DNA of 64,000 nucleotides from NCBI RefSeq assembly GCF_964204645.1, contig NC_134032.1, positions 5,201,175-5,265,174 of the forward strand, in the 5' to 3' direction. Both the position numbers and the translations under genes were made by a program. The notes under the pieces were generated by a model, which was not told the DNA's origin, did no database searches, and saw only the letters and a list, made by a program, of their open reading frames with translations. This stretch comes from Tubulanus polymorphus (Eukaryota; Nemertea; Palaeonemertea; Tubulaniformes; Tubulanidae). Positions 42,201 through 55,329 of the stretch are shown in pieces (the first letter of the stretch is position 1; every line of letters starts with the position of its first letter).

Positions 42201-45200
42201 AATTGTCCCCCTATCGGAAAAATGACGATGGCGATGCGTAAAAGCGCTCAAATCGTCAGGAAAAGCACATTTCGACCAGAAAACGTCGTTCAGAGCGAGA
42301 AAAGACGTTTTCTTATCAAATTTCCCCCCTATCGGAAAAATGACGATGGCGATGCGTAAAAGCGCATAAATCGTCAGGAAAAGCACATTTCGACCAGAAA
42401 ACGTCGTTCAGAGCGAGAAAAGACGTTTTCTTATCAAATTGTCCCCCTATCGGAAGAATGACGATGGCGATGCGTAAAAGCGCTCAAATCGTCAGGAAAA
42501 GCACTTTTCGACCCGAAAACGTCGTTCCGCGCGAGAAAAGACGTTTTCTTATCAAATTTCCCCCCTATCGAAAAAATGACGTTGTCGATGCGTAAAAGTC
42601 CTCAAATCGTCAGGAAAAGCACATTTCGACCAGAAAACGTCGTTCAGAGCGAGAAAAGACTTTTTCTTATCAAATTTCCCCCCTATCGAAAAAATGACGA
42701 TGTCGATGCGTAAAAGCGCTCAAATCGTCAGGAAAAGCAGATTTCGACCCGAAAACGTCGTTCCGCGCGGAAAAGACGTTTTCTTATCAAATTGTCCCCC
42801 TATCGGAAAAATGACGATTTCAATGCGTAAGAGCGCTCAAAAGTCAGGAAAAGCACATTTCGACCCGAAAACGTCGTTCAGCGCGAGAAAAGACGTTTTC
42901 TTATCAAATTTCCCCCCTATCGGAAAAATGACGATGTCGATGCGTAAAAGCGCTCAAATAGTCAGGAAAAGCACATTTCGACCCGAAAACGTCGTTCAGT
43001 GCGAGAAAAGACGTTTTCTTATCAAATTTCCCCCCTATCGAAAAAATGACGATGTCGATGCGTAAAAGAGCTCAAATCGTCAGGAAAAGCACATTTCGAC
43101 CCGAAAACGTCGTTCAGAGCGAGAAAAGACGTTTTCTTATCAAATTGTCCCCCTATCGGAAAAATGACGATGGCGATGCGTAATAGTCCTCAAATCGTCA
43201 GGAAAAGCACATTTCGACCAGAAAACGTCGTTCAGAGCGAGAAAAGACTTTTTCTTATCAAATTTCCCCCCTATCGAAAAAATGACGATGTCGATGCGTA
43301 AAAGCGCTCAAATCGTCAGGAAAAGCAGATTTCGACCCGAAAACGTCGTTCCGCGCGGGAAAAGACGTTTTTCTTATAAAATTTCCCGCCTATCGGAAAA
43401 TGACGATTTCAATGCGTAAGAGCGCTCAAAAGTCAGGAAAAGCACATTTCGACCCGAAAACGTCGTTCAGCGCGAGAAAAGACGTTTTCTTATCAAATTT
43501 CCCCCCTATCGGAAAAATGACGATGTCGATGCGTAAAAGCGCTCAAATAGTCAGGAAAAGAACATTTCGACCCGAAAACGTCGTTCAGAGCGAGAAAAGA
43601 CGTTTTCTTATCAAATTTTCCCCCTATCGGAAAAATGACGATGTCGATGCGTAAAAGCGCTGAAATAGTCAGGAAAAGCACATTTCGACCCGAAAACGTC
43701 GTTCAGTGCGAGAAAAGACGTTTTCTTATCAAATTGTCCCCCTATCGGAAAAATGACGATGTCGATGCGTAAAAGCGCTCAAATCGTCAGGAAAAGCACA
43801 TTTCGACCAGAAAACGTCGTTCAGAGCGAGAAAAGACGTTTTCTTATCAAATTTCCCCCTATCGAAAAAATGACGATGTCCATGCGTAAAAGCGCTCAAA
43901 TCGTCAGGAAAAGCACATTTCGACCCGAAAACGTCGTTCCGCGCGAGAAAAGACGTTTTCTTATCAAATTGTCCCCCTATCGGAAAAATGACGATGGCGA
44001 AGCGTAAAAGCGCTCAAATCGTCAGGAAAAGCACATTTCGACCCGAAAACGTCGTTCCGCGCGAGAAAAGACGTTTTCTTATCAAATTGTCCCCCTATCA
44101 GAAAAATGACGATGGCGATGCGTAAAAGCGCTCAAATCGTCAGGAAAAGCACTTATCGACCCGAAAACGTCATTCCGCGCGAGAAAAGACGTTTTCTTAT
44201 CAAATTTCCCCCCTATCGAAAAAATGACGATGTCGATGCGTAAGAACGCTCAAAAGTCAGGAAAAGCACATTTCGACCCGAAAACGTCGTTCAGCGCGAG
44301 AAAAGACGTTTTCTTATCAAATTTTCCCCTATCAGAAAAATGACGATGTCGATGCGTAAAAGCGCTCAAATAGTCAGGAAAAGCACATTTCGACCCGAAA
44401 ACGTCGTTCAGAGCGAGAAAAGACGTTTTCTTATCAAATTTTCCCCCTATCGGAAAAATGACGATGTCGATGCGTAAAAGCACTCAAATAGTCAGGAAAA
44501 GCACATTTCGACCAGAAAACTACGTTCAGAGCGAGAAAAGACGTTATCTTATCAAATTGTCCCCCTATCGGAAAAATGACGATGGCGATGCGTAAAAGCG
44601 CTCAAATCGTCAGGAAAAGCACATTTCGACCCGAAAACGTCGTTCAGAGCGAGAAAAGACGTTTTCTTATCAAATTGTCCCCCTATCGGAAAAATGACGA
44701 TGGCGATGCGTAAAAGCGCTCAAATCGTCAGGAAAAGCACTTATCGACCCGAAAACGTCATTCCGCGCGAGAAAAGACGTTTTCTTATCAAATTTCCCCC
44801 CTATCGAAAAAATGACGATGTCGATGCGTAAGAGCGCTCAAATAGTCAGGAAAAGCACATTTCGACCAGAAAACGTCGTTCAGAGCGAGAAAAGACGTTT
44901 TCTTATCAAATTGTCCCCCTATCGGAAAAATGACGATGGCGATGCGTAAAAGCGCTCAAATCGTCAGGAAAAGCACATTTCGACCCGAAAACGTCGTTCA
45001 GAGCGAGAAAAGACGTTTTCTTATCAAATTGTCCCCCTATCGGAAAAATGACGATGGCGATGCGTAAAAGCGCTCAAATCGTCAGGAAAAGCACATTTCG
45101 ACCAGAAAACGTCGTTCAGAGCGAGAAAAGACGTTTTCTTATCAAATTTCCCCCCTATCGGAAAAATGACGATGGCGATGCGTAAAAGCGCATAAATCGT

Positions 45201-48200
45201 CAGGAAAAGCACATTTCGACCAGAAAACGTCGTTCAGAGCGAGAAAAGACGTTTTCTTATCAAATTGTCCCCCTATCGGAAGAATGACGATGGCGATGCG
45301 TAAAAGCGCTCAAATCGTCAGGAAAAGCACTTTTCGACCCGAAAACGTCGTTCCGCGCGAGAAAAGACGTTTTCTTATCAAATTTCCCCCCTATCGAAAA
45401 AATGACGTTGTCGATGCGTAAAAGTCCTCAAATCGTCAGGAAAAGCACATTTCGACCAGAAAACGTCGTTCAGAGCGAGAAAAGACTTTTTCTTATCAAA
45501 TTTCCCCCCTATCGAAAAAATGACGATGTCGATGCGTAAAAGCGCTCAAATCGTCAGGAAAAGCAGATTTCGACCCGAAAACGTCGTTCCGCGCGGGAAA
45601 AGACGTTTTCTTATAAAATTTCCACCCTATCGGAAAAATGACGATTTCAATGCGTAAGAGCGCTCAAAAGTCAGGAAAAGCACATTTCGACCCGAAAACG
45701 TCGTTCAGCGCGAGAAAAGACGTTTTCTTATCAAATTTCCCCCCTATCGGAAAAATGACGATGTCGATGCGTAAAAGCGCTCAAATAGTCAGGAAAAGCA
45801 CATTTCGACCCGAAAACGTCGTTCAGTGCGAGAAAAGACGTTTTCTTATCAAATTTCCCCCCTATCGAAAGAATGACGATGTCGATGCGTAAAAGAGCTC
45901 AAATCGTCAGGAAAAGCACATTTCGACCCGAAAACGTCGTTCAGAGCGAGAAAAGACGTTTTCTTATCAAATTGTCCCCCTATCGGAAAAATGACGATGG
46001 CGATGCGTAAAAGTCCTCAAATCGTCAGGAAAAGCACATTTCGACCAGAAAACGTCGTTCAGAGCGAGAAAAGACTTTTTCTTATCAAATTTCCCCCCTA
46101 TCGAAAAAATGACGATGTCGATGCGTAAAAGCGCTCAAATCGTCAGGAAAAGCAGATTTCGACCCGAAAACGTCGTTCCGCGCGGGAAAAGACGTTTTCT
46201 TATAAAATTTCCCGCCTATCGGAAAAATGACGATTTCAATGCGTAAGAGCGCTCAAAAGTCAGGAAAAGCACATTTCGACCCGAAAACGTCGTTCAGCGC
46301 GAGAAAAGACGTTTTCTTATCAAATTTCCCCCCTATCGGAAAAATGACGATGTCGATGCGTAAAAGCGCTCAAATAGTCAGGAAAAGAACATTTCGACCC
46401 GAAAACGTCGTTCAGAGCGAGAAAAGACGTTTTCTTATCAAATTTTCCCCCTATCGGAAAAATGACGATGTCGATGCGTAAAAGCGCTGAAATAGTCAGG
46501 AAAAGCACATTTCGACCCGAAAACGTCGTTCAGTGCGAGAAAAGACGTTTTCTTATCAAATTGTCCCCCTATCGGAAAAATGACGATGGCGATGCGTAAA
46601 AGCGCTCAAATCGTCAGGAAAAGCACTTATCGACCCGAAAACGTCATTCCGCGCGAGAAAAGACGTTTTCTTATCAAATTTCCCCCCTATCGAAAAAATG
46701 ACGATGTCGATGCGTAAGAGCGCTCAAATAGTCAGGAAAAGCACATTTCGACCAGAAAACGTCGTTCAGAGCGAGAAAAGACGTTTTCTTATCAAATTGT
46801 CCCCCTATCGGAAAAATGACGATGGCGATGCGTAAAAGCGCTCAAATCGTCAGTAAAAGCACATTTCGACCCGAAAACGTCGTTCAGAGCGAGAAAAGAC
46901 GTTTTCTTATCAAATTGTCCCCCTATCGGAAAAATGACGATGGCGATGCGTAAAAGCGCTCAAATCGTCAGGAAAAGCACATTTCGACCAGAAAACGTCG
47001 TTCAGAGCGAGAAAAGACGTTTTCTTATCAAATTTCCCCCCTATCGGAAAAATGACGATGGCGATGCGTAAAAGCGCATAAATCGTCAGGAAAAGCACAT
47101 TTCGACCAGAAAACGTCGTTCAGAGCGAGAAAAGACGTTTTCTTATCAAATTGTCCCCCTATCGGAAGAATGACGATGGCGATGCGTAAAAGCGCTCAAA
47201 TCGTCAGGAAAAGCACTTTTCGACCCGAAAACGTCGTTCCGCGCGAGAAAAGACGTTTTCTTATCAAATTTCCCCCCTATCGAAAAAATGACGTTGTCGA
47301 TGCGTAAAATGCCTCAAATCGTCAGGAAAAGCACATTTCGACCAGAAAACGTCGTTCAGAGCGAGAAAAGACTTTTTCTTATCAAATTTCCCCCCTATCG
47401 AAAAAATGACGATGTCGATGCGTAAAAGCGCTCAAATCGTCAGGAAAAGCAGATTTCGACCCGAAAACGTCGTTCCGCGCGGGAAAAGACGTTTTCTTAT
47501 CAAATTGTCCCCCTATCGGAAAAATGACGATTTCAATGCGTAAGAGCGCTCAAAAGTCAGGAAAAGCACATTTCGACCCGAAAACGTCGTTCAGCGCGAG
47601 AAAAGACGTTTTCTTATCAAATTTCCCCCCTATCGGAAAAATGACGATGTCGATGCGTAAAAGCGCTCAAATAGTCAGGAAAAGCACATTTCGACCCGAA
47701 AACGTCGTTCAGTGCGAGAAAAGACGTTTTCTTATCAAATTTCCCCCCTATCGAAAAATGACGATGTCGATGCGTAAAAGAGCTCAAATCGTCAGGAAAA
47801 GCACATTTCGACCCGAAAACGTCGTTCAGAGCGAGAAAAGACGTTTTCTTATCAAATTGTCCCCCTATCGGAAAAATGACGATGGCGATGCGTAAAAGTC
47901 CTCAAATCGTCAGGAAAAGCACATTTCGACCAGAAAACGTCGTTCAGAGCGAGAAAAGACTTTTTCTTATCAAATTTCCCCCCTATCGAAAAAATGACGA
48001 TGTCGATGCGTAAAAGCGCTCAAATCGTCAGGAAAAGCAGATTTCGACCCGAAAACGTCGTTCCGCGCGGGAAAAGACGTTTTCTTATAAAATTTCCCGC
48101 CTATCGGAAAAATGACGATTTCAATGCGTAAGAGCGCTCAAAAGTCAGGAAAAGCACATTTCGACCCGAAAACGTCGTTCAGCGCGAGAAAAGACGTTTT

Positions 48201-48630
48201 CTTATCAAATTCCCCCCTATCGGAAAAATGACGATGTCGATGCGTAAAAGCGCTCAAATAGTCAGGAAAAGAACATTTCGACCCGAAAACGTCGTTCAGA
48301 GCGAGAAAAGACGTTTTCTTATCAAATTTTCCCCCTATCGGAAAAATGACGATGTCGATGCGTAAAAGCGCTGAAATAGTCAGGAAAAGCACATTTCGAC
48401 CCGAAAACGTCGTTCAGTGCGAGAAAAGACGTTTTCTTATCAAATTGTCCCCCTATCGGAAAAATGACGATGTCGATGCGTAAAAGCGCTCAAATCGTCA
48501 GGAAAAGCACATTTCGACCAGAAAACGTCGTTCAGAGCGAGAAAAGACGTTTTCTTATCAAATTTCCCCCCTATCGAAAAAATGACGATGTCCATGCGTA
48601 AAAGCGCTCAAATCGTCAGGAAAAGCAGAT
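39235..48630 (+). repeat. Higher-order repeat pair, two copies of about 4,710 bp (40 monomers), with nested 1.88-kb sub-pairs
   Basis: The stretch from about 39,235 to 43,940 recurs to about 48,630 with an offset of 4,710 bp. The otherwise rare variant GAAAACTACGTTCAG occurs at 39,806 and 44,516. TTTCCCGCC occurs near 41,502 and 46,212, and CGATTTCAATGCG recurs near 40,932, 41,521, 45,642 and 46,231. Inside each copy a 16-monomer stretch is doubled: AGCGCATAAATCG units at 40,480 and 42,364 (offset 1,884) match units at 45,190 and 47,076 (offset 1,886). The level of identity makes this the youngest-looking expansion in the window. Confidence 0.88.
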
Positions 48631-48884
48631 TTCGACCCGAAAACGTCGTTCCGCGCGGGAAAAGACGTTTTCTTATAAAATTTCCCCCCTATCGGAAAAA
48701 TGACGATTTCGATGCGTAAGAGCGCTCAAAAGTCAGGAAAAGCACATTTCGACCCGAAAACGTCGTTCAGCGCGAGAAAAGACGTTTTCTTATCAAATTT
48801 CCCCCCTATCGGAAAAATGACGATGTCGATGCGTAAAAGAGCTCAAATAGTCAGGAAAAGCACATTTCGACCCGAAAACGTCGT

Positions 48885-51060
48885 TTAGCGCGAGAAAAGA
48901 CGTTTTCTTATCAAATTGTCCCCCTATCGGAAAAATGACGATGTCGATGCGTAAAAGCGCTCAAATCGTCAGGAAAAGCACATTTCGACCCGAAAACGTC
49001 GATCAGAGCGAGAAAAGGCGTTTTCTTATCAAATTGTCCCCCTATCGGAAAAACGACGATGTCGAGGCGTAAAAGCGCTCAAATCGTCTGGAAAAGTACA
49101 TTTCGACCCGAAATCGTCGATCAGAGCGAGAAGAGACGGTTTCTTATCAAATTGTCCCCCTATCGGAAAAACGACGATGTCGACGCGTGAAAGCGCTCAA
49201 ATCGTCAGGAAAAGCACATTTCGACCAGAAAACGTCGTTCAGAGCGAGAAAAGACGTTTTCTTATCAAATTTTCCCCCTATCGGAAAAATGACGATGTCG
49301 ATGCGTAAAAGCGCTCAAATCGTCAGGAAAAGCACATTTCGACCCGACAACGTCGTTCAGAGCGAGAAAAGACGTTTTCTTATCAAATTTCCCCCCTATC
49401 GAAAAAATGACGATGTCGATGCGTAAAAGCGCTCAAATCGTCAGGAAAAGCACATTTCGACCCGAAAACGTCGTTCCGCGCGAGAAAAGACGTTTTCTTA
49501 TCAAATTCCCCCCCCCCCTATCGGAAAATGACGATGTCGATGCGTAAGGGCGCTCAAATAGTCAGGAAAAGCACATTTCAACCCGAAAACGTCGTTCCGC
49601 GCGAGAAAAGACGTTTACTTATCAAATTGTCCCCCTATCGAAAAAATGACGATGTCGATGCGTAAAAGCGCTCAAATCGTCAGGAAAAGCACATTTCGAC
49701 CCGAAAACGTCGTTCAGAGCGAGAAAAGACGTTTTCTTATCAAATTTCCCCCCTTTCGAAAAAATGACGATGTCGATGCGTAAAAGCGCTCAAAAGTCAG
49801 GAAAAGCACATTTCGACCCGAAAACGTCGTTCAGCGCGAGAAAAGACGTTTTCTTATCAAATTTCCCCCCTATCGGAAAAATGACGATGTCGATGCGTAA
49901 AAGCGCTCAAATAGTCAGGAAAAGCACATTTCGCCCCGAAAACGTCGTTCAGTGCGAGAAAAGACGTTTTCTTATCAAATTGTCCCCCTATCGGAAAAAT
50001 GACGATGGCGATGCGTAAAAGCGCTCAAATCGTCAGGAAAAGCACATTTCGACCCGAAAACGTCGTTCAGAGCGAGAAAAGACGTTTTCTTATCAAATTG
50101 TCCCCCTATCGGAAAAATGACGATGGCGATGCGTAAAAGCGCTCAAATAGTCAGGAAAAGCACATTTCGACCCGAAAACGTCGTTTAGCGCAAGAAAAGA
50201 CGTTTTCTTATCAAATTGTCCCCCTATCGGAAAAATGACGATGTCGATGCGTAAAAGCGCTCAAATCGTCAGGAAAAGCACATTTCGACCCGAAAACGTC
50301 GATCAGAGCGAGAAAAGGCGTTTTCTTATCAAATTGTCCCCCTATCGGAAAAACGACGATGTCGAGGCGTAAAAGCGCTCAAATCGTCTGGAAAAGTACA
50401 TTTCGACCCGAAATCGTCGATCAGAGCGAGAAGAGACGGTTTCTTATCAAATTGTCCCCCTATCGGAAAAACGACGATGTCGACGCGTGAAAGCGCTCAA
50501 ATCGTCAGGAAAAGCACATTTCGACCAGAAAACGTCGTTCAGAGCGAGAAAAGACGTTTTCTTATCAAATTTTCCCCCTATCGGAAAAATGACGATGTCG
50601 ATGCGTAAAAGCGCTCAAATCGTCAGGAAAAGCACATTTCGACCCGACAACGTCGTTCAGAGCGAGAAAAGACGTTTTCTTATCAAATTTCCCCCCTATC
50701 GAAAAAATGACGATGTCGATGCGTAAAAGCGCTCAAATCGTCAGGAAAAGCACATTTCGACCCGAAAACGTCGTTCCGCGCGAGAAAAGACGTTTTCTTA
50801 TCAAATTCCCCCCCCCCCCCCCCCCTATCGGAAAAATGACGATGTCGATGCGTAAGGGCGCTCAAATAGTCAGGAAAAGCACATTTCAACCCGAAAACGT
50901 CGTTCCGCGCGAGAAAAGACGTTTTCTTATCAAATTGTCCCCCTATCGAAAAAATGACGATGTCGATGCGTAAAAGCGCTCAAATCGTCAGGAAAAGCAC
51001 AATTCGACCCGAAAACGTCGTTCAGAGCGAGAAAAGACGTTTTCTTATCAAATTTCCCCC
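48885..51060 (+). repeat. Satellite sub-block doubled at an offset of 1,300 bp (11 monomers)
   Basis: Monomers with TCGTTTAGCG, GACGGTTTCTT, GACCCGACAACG, GTAAGGGCGC and CATTTCAACCC appear in the same order starting near 48,885 and again near 50,185. The poly-C run is C11 at 49,508 in the first copy and C18 at 50,808 in the second. A partial third version starts near 54,350. Confidence 0.8.
50808..50825 (+). repeat. Longest poly-C run (C18)
   Basis: This is the longest mononucleotide run in the array. Its partner in the neighbouring 1.3-kb duplicate is only C11 (49,508), so the length has changed since that duplication or was misread in one copy. Confidence 0.93.
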
Positions 51061-51399
51061 CTTTCGAAAAAATGACGATGTCGATGCGTAAAAGCGCTCA
51101 AATAGTCAGGAAAAGCACATTTCGACCCGAAAACGTCGTTCAGTGCGAGAAAAGACGTTTTCTTATCAAATTTCCCCCCTATCGAAAAATGACGATGTCG
51201 ATGCGTAAAAGAGCTCAAATCGTCAGGAAAAGCACATTTCGACCCGAAAACGTCGTTCAGAGCGAGAAAAGACGTTTTCTTATCAAATTGTCCCCATATC
51301 GGAAAAATGACGATGGCGATGCGTAAAAGCGCTCAAATCGTCAGGAAAAGCACATTTCGACCCGAAAACGTCGTTCAGAGCGAGAAAAGACGTTTTCTT

Positions 51400-52510
51400 A
51401 TCAAATTGTCCCCCTATCGGAAAAATGACGATGGCGATGCGTAAAAGCGCTCAAATCGTCAGGAAAAGCACATTTCGACCCGAAAACGTCGTACAGAGCG
51501 AGAAAAGACGTTTTCTTATCAAATTGTCCCCCTATTGGAAAAATGACGATGGCGATGCGTAAAAGCGCTCAAATCGTCAGGAAAAGCACATTTCGACCCG
51601 AAAACGTCGTTCAGAGCGAGAAAAGACGTTTTCTTATCAAATTGTCCCCCTATCGGAAAAATGACGATGGCGAAGCGTAAAAGCGCTCAAATCGTCAGGA
51701 AAAGCACATTTCGACCCGAAAACGTCGTTCAAAGCGAGAAAAGACGTTTTCTTATCAAATTGTCCCCCTATCAGAAAAATGACGATGGCGATGCGTAAAA
51801 GCGCTCAAATCGTCAGGAAAAGCACTTATCGACCCGAAAACGTCATTCCGCGCGAGAAAAGACGTTTTCTTATCAAATTTCCCCCCTATCGAAAAAATGA
51901 CGATGTCGATGCGTAAGAGCGCTCAAAAGTCAGGAAAAGCACATTTCGACCCGAAACGTCGTTCAGCGCGAGAAAAGACGTTTTCTTATCAAATTTTCCC
52001 CTATCAGAAAAATGACGATGTCGATGCGTAAAAGCGCTCAAATAGTCAGGAAAAGCACATTTCGACCCGAAAACGTCGTTCAGAGCGAGAAAAGACGTTT
52101 TCTTATCAAATTTTCCCCCTATCGGAAAAAATGACGATGTCGATGCGTAAAAGCACTCAAATAGTCAGGAAAAAGCACATTTCGACCAGAAAACGTCGTT
52201 CAGAGCGAGAAAAGACGTTTTCTTATCAAATTGTCCCCCTATCGGAAAAATGACGATGGCGATGCGTAAAAGCGCTCAAATCGTCAGGAAAAGCACATTT
52301 CGACCCGAAAACGTCGTTCAGAGCGAGAAAAGACGTTTTCTTATCAAATTGTCCCCCTATCGGAAAATGACGATGGCGATGCGTAAAAGCGCTCAAATCG
52401 TCAGGAAAAGCACTTATCGACCCGAAAACGTCATTCCGCGCGAGAAAAGACGTTTTCTTATCAAATTTCCCCCCTATCGGAAAAATGACGATGGCGATGC
52501 GTAAAAGCGC
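51400..52510 (+). repeat. Satellite block matching 39,020-40,130 at an offset of about 12.38 kb
   Basis: CGTCGTACAGAGCG followed by CCTATTGGAAAAATG occurs at 51,488-51,545 and at 39,105-39,160. The following monomers (GGCGAAGCG, CTATCAGAAAAATG, CACTTATCGACC, CTCAAAAGTCAGG, GCACTCAAATAG) keep the same order. No clear tandem partner lies in between. Confidence 0.72.
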
Positions 52511-55329
52511 ATAAATCGTCAGGAAAAGCACATTTCGACCAGAAAACGTCGTTCAGAGCGAGAAAAGACGTTTTCTTATCAAATTGTCCTCCTATCGGAA
52601 GAATGACGATGGCGATGCGTAAAAGCGCTCAAATCGTCAGGAAAAGCACTTTTCGACCCGAAAACGTCGTTCCGCGCGAGAAAAGACGTTTTCTTATCAA
52701 ATTTCCCCCCTATCGAAAAAATGACGATGTCGATGCGTAAAAGCGCTCAAATCGTCAGGAAAAGCACATTTCGACCCGAAAACGTCGTTCAGAGCGAGAA
52801 AAGACGTTTTCTTATCAAATTCCCCCCCCCCCCCTATCGGAAAAATGACGATGTCGATGCGTAAGAGCGCTCAAATAGTCAGGAAAAGCACATTTCGACC
52901 CGAAAACGTCGTTCAGAGCGAGAAAAGACGTTTTCTTAACAAATTGTCCCCCTATCGGAAAAATGACGTTGTCGATGCGTAAAAGTCCTCAAATCGTCAG
53001 GAAAAGCACATTTCGACCAGAAAACGTCGTTCAGAGCGAGAAAAGACTTTTTCTTATCAAATTTCCCCCTATCGAAAAAATGACGATGTCGATGCGTAAA
53101 AGCGCTCAATCGTCAGGAAAAGCAGATTTCGACCCGAAAACGTCGTTCCGCGCGGGAAAAGATGTTTTCTTATAAAAATTTCCCCCCTATCGGAAAAATG
53201 ACGATTTCAATGCGTAAGAGCGCTCAAAAGTCAGGAAAAGCACATTTCGACCCGAAAACGTCGTTCAGCGCGAGAAAAGACGTTTTCTTATCAAATTTCC
53301 CCCCTATCGGAAAAATGAAGATGTCGATGCGTAAAAGCGCTCAAATAGTCAGGAAAAGAACATTTCGACCCGAAAACGTCGTTCAGAGCGAGAAAAGACG
53401 TTTTCTTATCAAATTTTCCCCCTATCGGAAAAATGACGATGTCGATGCGTAAAAGCGCTGAAATAGTCAGGAAAAGCACATTTCGACCCGAAAACGTCGT
53501 TCAGTGCGAGAAAAGACGTTTTCTTATCAAATTGTCCCCCTATCGGAAAATGACGATGTCGATGCGTAAAAGCGCTCAAATCGTCAGGAAAAGCACATTT
53601 CGACCAGAAAACGTCGTTCAGAGCGAGAAAAGACGTTTTCTTATCAAATTTCCCCCTATCGAAAAATGACGATGTCCATGCGTAAAAGCGCTCAAATCGT
53701 CAGGAAAAGCACATTTCGACCCGAATACGTCGTTCCGCGCGAGAAAAGACGTTTTCTTATCAAATTCCCCCCCCCCCCCTATCGGAAAAATGACGATGTC
53801 GATGCGTAAGAGCGCTCAAATAGTCAGGAAAAGCACATTTCGACCCGAAAACGTCGTTCAGAGCGAGAAAAGACGTTTCTTATCAAATTGTCCCCCTATC
53901 GGAAAAATGACGTTGTCGATGCGTAAAAGCCCTCAAATCGTCAGGAAAAGCCCATTTCGACCAGAAAACGTCGTTCAGAGCGAGAAAAGACTTTTTCTTA
54001 TCAAATTTCCCCCCTATCGAAAAAATGACGATGTCGATGCGTAAAAGCGCTCAAATCGTCAGGAAAAGCAGATTTCGACCCGAAAACGTCGTTCCGCGCG
54101 GGAAAAGACGTTTTCTTATAAAATTTCCCCCCTATCGGAAAAATGACGATTTCGATGCGTAAGAGCGCTCAAAAGTCAGGAAAAGCACATTTCGACCCGA
54201 AAACGTCGTTCAGCGCGAGAAAAGACGTTTTCTTATCAAATTTCCCCCCTATCGGAAAAATGACGATGTCGATGCGTAAAAGAGCTCAAATAGTCAGGAA
54301 AAGCACATTTCGACCCGAAAACGTCGTTTAGCGCGAGAAAAGACGTTTTCTTATCAAATTGTCCCCCTATCGGAAAAACGACGATGTCGAGGCGTAAAAG
54401 CGCTCAAATCGTCTGGAAAAGTACATTTCGACCCGAAATCGTCGATCAGAGCGAGAAGAGACGGTTTCTTATCAAATTGTCCCCCTATCGGAAAAACGAC
54501 GATGTCGACGCGTGAAAGCGCTCAAATCGTCAGGAAAAGCACATTTCGACCAGAAAACGTCGTTCAGAGCGAGAAAAGACGTTTTCTTATCAAATTCCCC
54601 CCCCCCCCCTATCGGAAAAATGACGATGTCGATGCGTAAGAGCGCTCAAATAGTCAGGAAAAGCACATTTCGACCCGAAAACGTCGTTCAGAGCGAGAAA
54701 AGACGTTTTCTTATCAAATTGTCCCCCTATCGGAAAAATGACGTTGTCGATGCGTAAAAGCCATAAAATCGTCAGGAAAAGCACATTTCGACCAGAAAAC
54801 GTCGTTCAGAGCGAGAAAAGACTTTTTCTTATCAAATTTCCCCCCTATCGAAAAAATGACGATGTCGATGCGAAAAAGCGCTCAAATCGTCAGGAAAAGC
54901 ACATTTCGACCCGAAAACGTCGTTCCGCGCGGGAAAAGACGTTTTCTTATAAAATTTCCCCCCTATCGGAAAAATGACGATTTCGATGCGTAAGAGCGCT
55001 CAAAAGTCAGGAAAAGCACATTTCGACCCGAAAACGTCGTTCAGCGCGAGAAAAGACGTTTTCTTATCAAATTTCCCCCCTATCGGAAAAATGACGATGT
55101 CGATGCGTAAAAGCGCTCAAATCGCAGGAATAACAAATTTCGACCAGAAAACGTCGTTCAGAGCGAGAAAAGACGTTTTCTTATCAAATTTCCCCCTATC
55201 GAAAAAATGACGATGTCGATGCGTAAAAGCCCTCAAATCGTCAGGAAAAGCACATTTCGACCCGAAAACGTCGTTCAGAGCGAGAAAAGACGTTTTCTTA
55301 TCAAATTGTCCCCCTATCGGAAAAATGAC

